A stretch of DNA of 64,000 nt from positions 2,778,857-2,842,856 of the forward strand of contig NZ_CP126625.1 in NCBI RefSeq assembly GCF_030219325.1. Reading direction: 5' to 3'. The translations under genes and the position numbers were made by a program. Below, piece by piece: positions 61,011-64,000 of this stretch (positions are counted from its first letter, which is position 1; each line of letters opens with the position of its first letter). Origin of the DNA: Geothrix sp. (lineage in GTDB: Bacteria; Acidobacteriota; Holophagae; Holophagales; Holophagaceae). The notes beneath the pieces were generated by a model. It was not told where the DNA came from and made no database searches. It worked only from the letters and a program-made list of their open reading frames with translations.

Positions 61011-64000
61011 ATGAGGATCCTCCGATCGGTCGTGGCAGCCCTCACCCTGATGGTGTCTTCCGCCCTGAGCGGACAACGGCTCCCCATCAAGAGCTTCTCG
61101 GCCTCCGATGGATTGCCCGGGGGAGGGATCAATCGCATTGTCCGGGACTCGCACGGGTTTCTCTGGTTCTGCAGCACCGAAGGCATCGCCCGATTCGATG
61201 GCCATGACTTCGTCCGCTTCGGGGCAGACGCTGGCTGGCCCGCCCATGCGGTGAACGACTTCCTCCAGGCCCGGGACGGCAGCTGCTGGATCGCCACCAG
61301 CCAGGGCCTGTTCCGGCTGGACATGGCCGTGCCAGGGGGACCGCCGACCGGCGGTGGGCGGCGGGTCGTGCCCGTCTCCTCCAGAAACCTGTCGGTCACC
61401 TGCCTCTTCGAGGACCGGACCGGTGTGCTGTGGTGCGGCACCCACGCCGGCCTCTTCCGGGTGGATCGTTCGCCCGGCCCGGGCTCCCTGAGGTCCATCA
61501 ACCTGGGCTTCCCGGAGAAAACCACGGACGATCCCATCGTCACCGCCCTGGCCGGCAAGGATGGCGGTGGCCTCTGGATCGGGGCCGGCAGCGGGCTCTA
61601 CAGTCTGGAACCGGACGGCCGCGTGGGTCGCTATACCAAGGCCGATGGCCTGCCGGACACCTGGGTCCGCAGCTTGGCGGTCGCCGGTGACGGCAGCTTC
61701 TGGGTGGCCACCCGCAAGGGCGTCGGCCGGCTGAGGCTGTCCGCCGGGGCTTCCAGGCTTGAGGTCCTCGAAACATACACCCGCGGGAACGGCTTCCCGG
61801 ACCTCGTGAGCGACGTTCTCCTCCGCACGGGGGAAGGCAAGATCATCGTGGGCACAGGCGTGGGCCTGAGCCTCATCGAGCGCGCCAAGGTGGACAGCTA
61901 TGGCCTGGACGAGGGGCTGGAGGTCCCAGTGCTTGCCTTGGCCGAGGGCGCCCGCGGGGAGCTCTGGGTCGGGACCGATCACGGCGCCCAGCGCTGGATT
62001 CTGGATGGGCTGACCACCTACGTGCCCAGTGACCGGCCGTTTCAGCGGATCAATTCCCTCCTGGAGGACCGGACGGGTGCCTTGGTGGCGGTCACGGCCA
62101 ATGACACCCTTTTCAAGATCCGCCGGATGGTGGGCAACCGGCTGCTTTCCAGTACCCTGCGCATGCCTCCGGGCAGCCACCGACCGGGCTGGGGCTGGCA
62201 CCAGCCTCTGCTCCAGGACCACCTGGGAGCCTGGTGGTGTGCCACGGACCAGGGACTCTGCCGGTTCGAGGTCACCCCCAGCGCGGCGGCCCTCCCGGGG
62301 GCCAGGCATGCCAGGACCTACAAGGTCCAGCAGATCTCCGGCTCGGGCTCCGACGAAGTCTTCGCGGTATTCGAGGACAGCCGCGGCGACATCTGGTTCT
62401 CCACCGTCGCCAACCCCCTCAACGGCCTGGGCCGCTGGGTGCGGGCCGGCGACAGGATCGAGGGTTTCAACGGCAAGGCGGGCATTCCCGAACGGCCTTC
62501 CCTGGCCACGGCCTTCGCGGAGGACCAGGCGGGGAACGTCTGGGTCGCCTTCAACGGAGCAGGACTGGGCCGCTTCAGGAATGGTCGGTTCGACCTCTTC
62601 ACCGAGGCGGATGGGATCCCGGCCTGCTGGATCCGCTCGATGATGCTGGATGGCAGCGGGCGGCTCTGGGTGGCCTGCTCCAGGGGCGGCGTCCGCATCA
62701 TCGAGGATCCCACCGCGGCCGTGCCGCACGTCCGCGCCTTCACCACCGACCAGGGACTGGCGGGCAATTCCATCTGGAGTTGCGTGGAGGATCGCTGGGG
62801 CCGGGTTTACGTGGGCACCGGGGCCGGGATCGACCGGGTTGATCTGGAGCACGGGCGGGTCCTGCACCTGTCCGAGGCCCAGGGGCTGGCCTCTGGCGTC
62901 CCGCGGGCGGCCATCCGGGACCGGGAAGGCACCTTGTGGTTCGGCCTCAGCGGCGGATTGTCCCGCTACGTCCCGCCCGCGCCGAAGCCCGAGCAGCCAC
63001 CCCCGATCTTCCTGATTTCGCTCCGGGTGGCAGGAACGGCCAGAGCGCTTCCTGAATCAGGTGCCCCGGAGTGGGACCTGCCGGACCTTCCCGCCGGCCA
63101 GAACCGCATCGAGGTGGATTTCACCAGCCCTGGAGGCCTGGGTGGGAACACCCTCCGCTACCAGTATCGGCTGCGAGGGGTATCGGACGACTGGAGCAGG
63201 GCCAGCCTGGACCGCAGGGTGGATCTGGCCAACCTCGCCCCCGGCCACTACCACTTCCAGGTCCGGGCCATGGGTGAGGAAGGCAGGACCAGCGACCCTC
63301 CCGCCGAATTCCGCTTCACGATCCTTCCCCCCCTCTGGATACGCTGGTGGTTCCTCACGGTCGCCGCAGGCTCCCTTCTCGGGGTTGCCTGGCTTGGCTA
63401 CAACTACCGGCTCAGGCACCTGCTGGAGGTGGAGCGCATCCGCACCCGGATCGCCGCCGATCTCCACGACGACATCGGCGCCAGCCTCTCCCGCATCGCC
63501 ATTCTCAGCGAGGTGGTGAAACGGCGCACGCCGGAGGACCAGCCGGAGACGGCTCGTTTCCTCTCGGAGATCGCCGAGTCGTCGCGCGACCTGGTGGATT
63601 CCATGGCCGAGATCGTGTGGTCGATCAACCCCAAGCGGGACGACCTCCAGCACCTGCTGGCCCGCATCGGGCAGTTCGCCTCCGCCTCGCTCCAGGCGAA
63701 GGACATCCGCTGGACGATGACCCTGCCGCCGGATCCCGCCAAGGTGAAGCTCACGCCCGAGCAACGCCGGGGCATGTACCTCATCCTGAAGGAGGCCATC
63801 AACAACGCGCTCAAGCACTCCGGATGCCGCTCCATGAACCTGCAGGTGGCCCTGGGGCAGGGTCGGCTCACCGCCCAGATCCGGGACGACGGCTCCGGCC
63901 TGCCCCCCGAACCGCCGGGATCGGAGTCCACGGGATCCCAGCGGGGGCGGGGGCTCATCAACATGCAGGTCCGCGCCCATGACATCGGAGGCCACCTGGA
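61011..64000 (+). CDS. Beta-propeller sensor histidine kinase, NarL-family type
   Basis: The frame is open from ATG 61011 to the right edge, 996 codons, so the end is missing. The signal peptide is MRILRSVVAALTLMVSSALS. Residues 25-650 consist of repeated propeller blades with SDGLPGGGINRIVRDSHGFLW-type Reg_prop units; a Y_Y_Y domain follows (residues 690-770, FTSPGGLGGNTLRYQYRLRG), then one membrane helix. The cytoplasmic part has a HisKA_3 domain with His819 in DLHDDIGASLSRI and an ATPase domain with EAINNALKHSG. It is a large periplasmic sensor of unknown ligand; its response regulator would lie beyond the window. Confidence 0.85.
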   Translation, partial: MRILRSVVAALTLMVSSALSGQRLPIKSFSASDGLPGGGINRIVRDSHGFLWFCSTEGIARFDGHDFVRFGADAGWPAHAVNDFLQARDGSCWIATSQGLFRLDMAVPGGPPTGGGRRVVPVSSRNLSVTCLFEDRTGVLWCGTHAGLFRVDRSPGPGSLRSINLGFPEKTTDDPIVTALAGKDGGGLWIGAGSGLYSLEPDGRVGRYTKADGLPDTWVRSLAVAGDGSFWVATRKGVGRLRLSAGASRLEVLETYTRGNGFPDLVSDVLLRTGEGKIIVGTGVGLSLIERAKVDSYGLDEGLEVPVLALAEGARGELWVGTDHGAQRWILDGLTTYVPSDRPFQRINSLLEDRTGALVAVTANDTLFKIRRMVGNRLLSSTLRMPPGSHRPGWGWHQPLLQDHLGAWWCATDQGLCRFEVTPSAAALPGARHARTYKVQQISGSGSDEVFAVFEDSRGDIWFSTVANPLNGLGRWVRAGDRIEGFNGKAGIPERPSLATAFAEDQAGNVWVAFNGAGLGRFRNGRFDLFTEADGIPACWIRSMMLDGSGRLWVACSRGGVRIIEDPTAAVPHVRAFTTDQGLAGNSIWSCVEDRWGRVYVGTGAGIDRVDLEHGRVLHLSEAQGLASGVPRAAIRDREGTLWFGLSGGLSRYVPPAPKPEQPPPIFLISLRVAGTARALPESGAPEWDLPDLPAGQNRIEVDFTSPGGLGGNTLRYQYRLRGVSDDWSRASLDRRVDLANLAPGHYHFQVRAMGEEGRTSDPPAEFRFTILPPLWIRWWFLTVAAGSLLGVAWLGYNYRLRHLLEVERIRTRIAADLHDDIGASLSRIAILSEVVKRRTPEDQPETARFLSEIAESSRDLVDSMAEIVWSINPKRDDLQHLLARIGQFASASLQAKDIRWTMTLPPDPAKVKLTPEQRRGMYLILKEAINNALKHSGCRSMNLQVALGQGRLTAQIRDDGSGLPPEPPGSESTGSQRGRGLINMQVRAHDIGGHL

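Overview
The window is GC-rich chromosome, with short intergenic gaps, many 4-bp ATGA start/stop overlaps and few AT-rich stretches. The gene content (trimeric [FeFe] hydrogenase, menaquinone methyltransferase, molybdopterin respiratory complex with cytochrome c and an outer-membrane barrel, extended chemotaxis modules, type IV pilus ATPase) fits an anaerobic or facultative, motile, respiring bacterium. A member of the Holophagaceae/Geothrix branch of Acidobacteriota is my best guess; no marker gene settles it.

Layout. 1-2686: end of an electron-bifurcating [FeFe] hydrogenase operon (NuoF-like, HydA, NuoE-like). 2687-3850: MFS exporter. 4217-7600: an AT-rich island of six small same-strand genes punctuated by attC-like sites, with an attI-like core at its left edge and no integrase in the window, i.e. 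an integron cassette array (CALIN type). 7677-14468: housekeeping block (rsmI, a GAF/degenerate-GGDEF protein, a YdcF-like protein, typA, pilT, an HU/IHF gene, a DUF493 gene). 14469-15052: repeat-rich gap with a 3' remnant of asnS, then asnS. 16597-22541: chemotaxis-type operon on the minus strand (PilZ, CheY, CheZ-like, triple CheW, CheA, CheW-CheZ-like fusion). 22685-26790: pyrR-pyrB, two ORF6N-type genes and gpmI. 26860-35323: a PDC-type sensor, a P-loop kinase behind a tandem repeat, two paralogous acyl-CoA dehydrogenases, a PAS protein plus a zinc-binding-domain chemoreceptor, and ubiE/menG. 35394-38824: FecR/DUF6600 surface protein, a secreted protein and tatD. 38970-40953: moaA, mobA and a [2Fe-2S] ferredoxin.

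41245-47748 is a six-gene respiratory operon (cytochrome c, DUF3373-type barrel, PsrA/PhsA-like molybdoenzyme, PsrB-like ferredoxin, NrfD-like membrane subunit, TorD-like chaperone) with a CRP/FNR-type palindrome upstream; the nearby moaA/mobA pair makes its cofactor. It is followed by a sigma-54 response regulator, a MerR-type regulator and tRNA-Pro(GGG) with a duplicated terminator/T-arm repeat.

50125-58956 is a tightly coupled six-gene operon: GNAT-like protein, phosphatidylserine-decarboxylase-like, CDP-archaeol-synthase-like (DUF46), PEP-synthase/rifampin-phosphotransferase-like, UbiA prenyltransferase, and a second PEP-synthase-like protein. A convergent LolD/FtsX-type ABC transporter follows (58937-60731). 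Three of these families are those of archaeal ether-phospholipid synthesis, so the cluster is a candidate for an unusual isoprenoid or phospholipid pathway. The window ends inside a large two-component sensor (beta-propeller, Y_Y_Y, HisKA_3) that runs off the right edge.

The two regions most worth follow-up are the integrase-less cassette array and the lipid-type operon. A 15-bp stem that buries the ribosome binding site of the PAS/chemoreceptor pair and a dispersed repeat of about 74 bp are smaller but clear signals.
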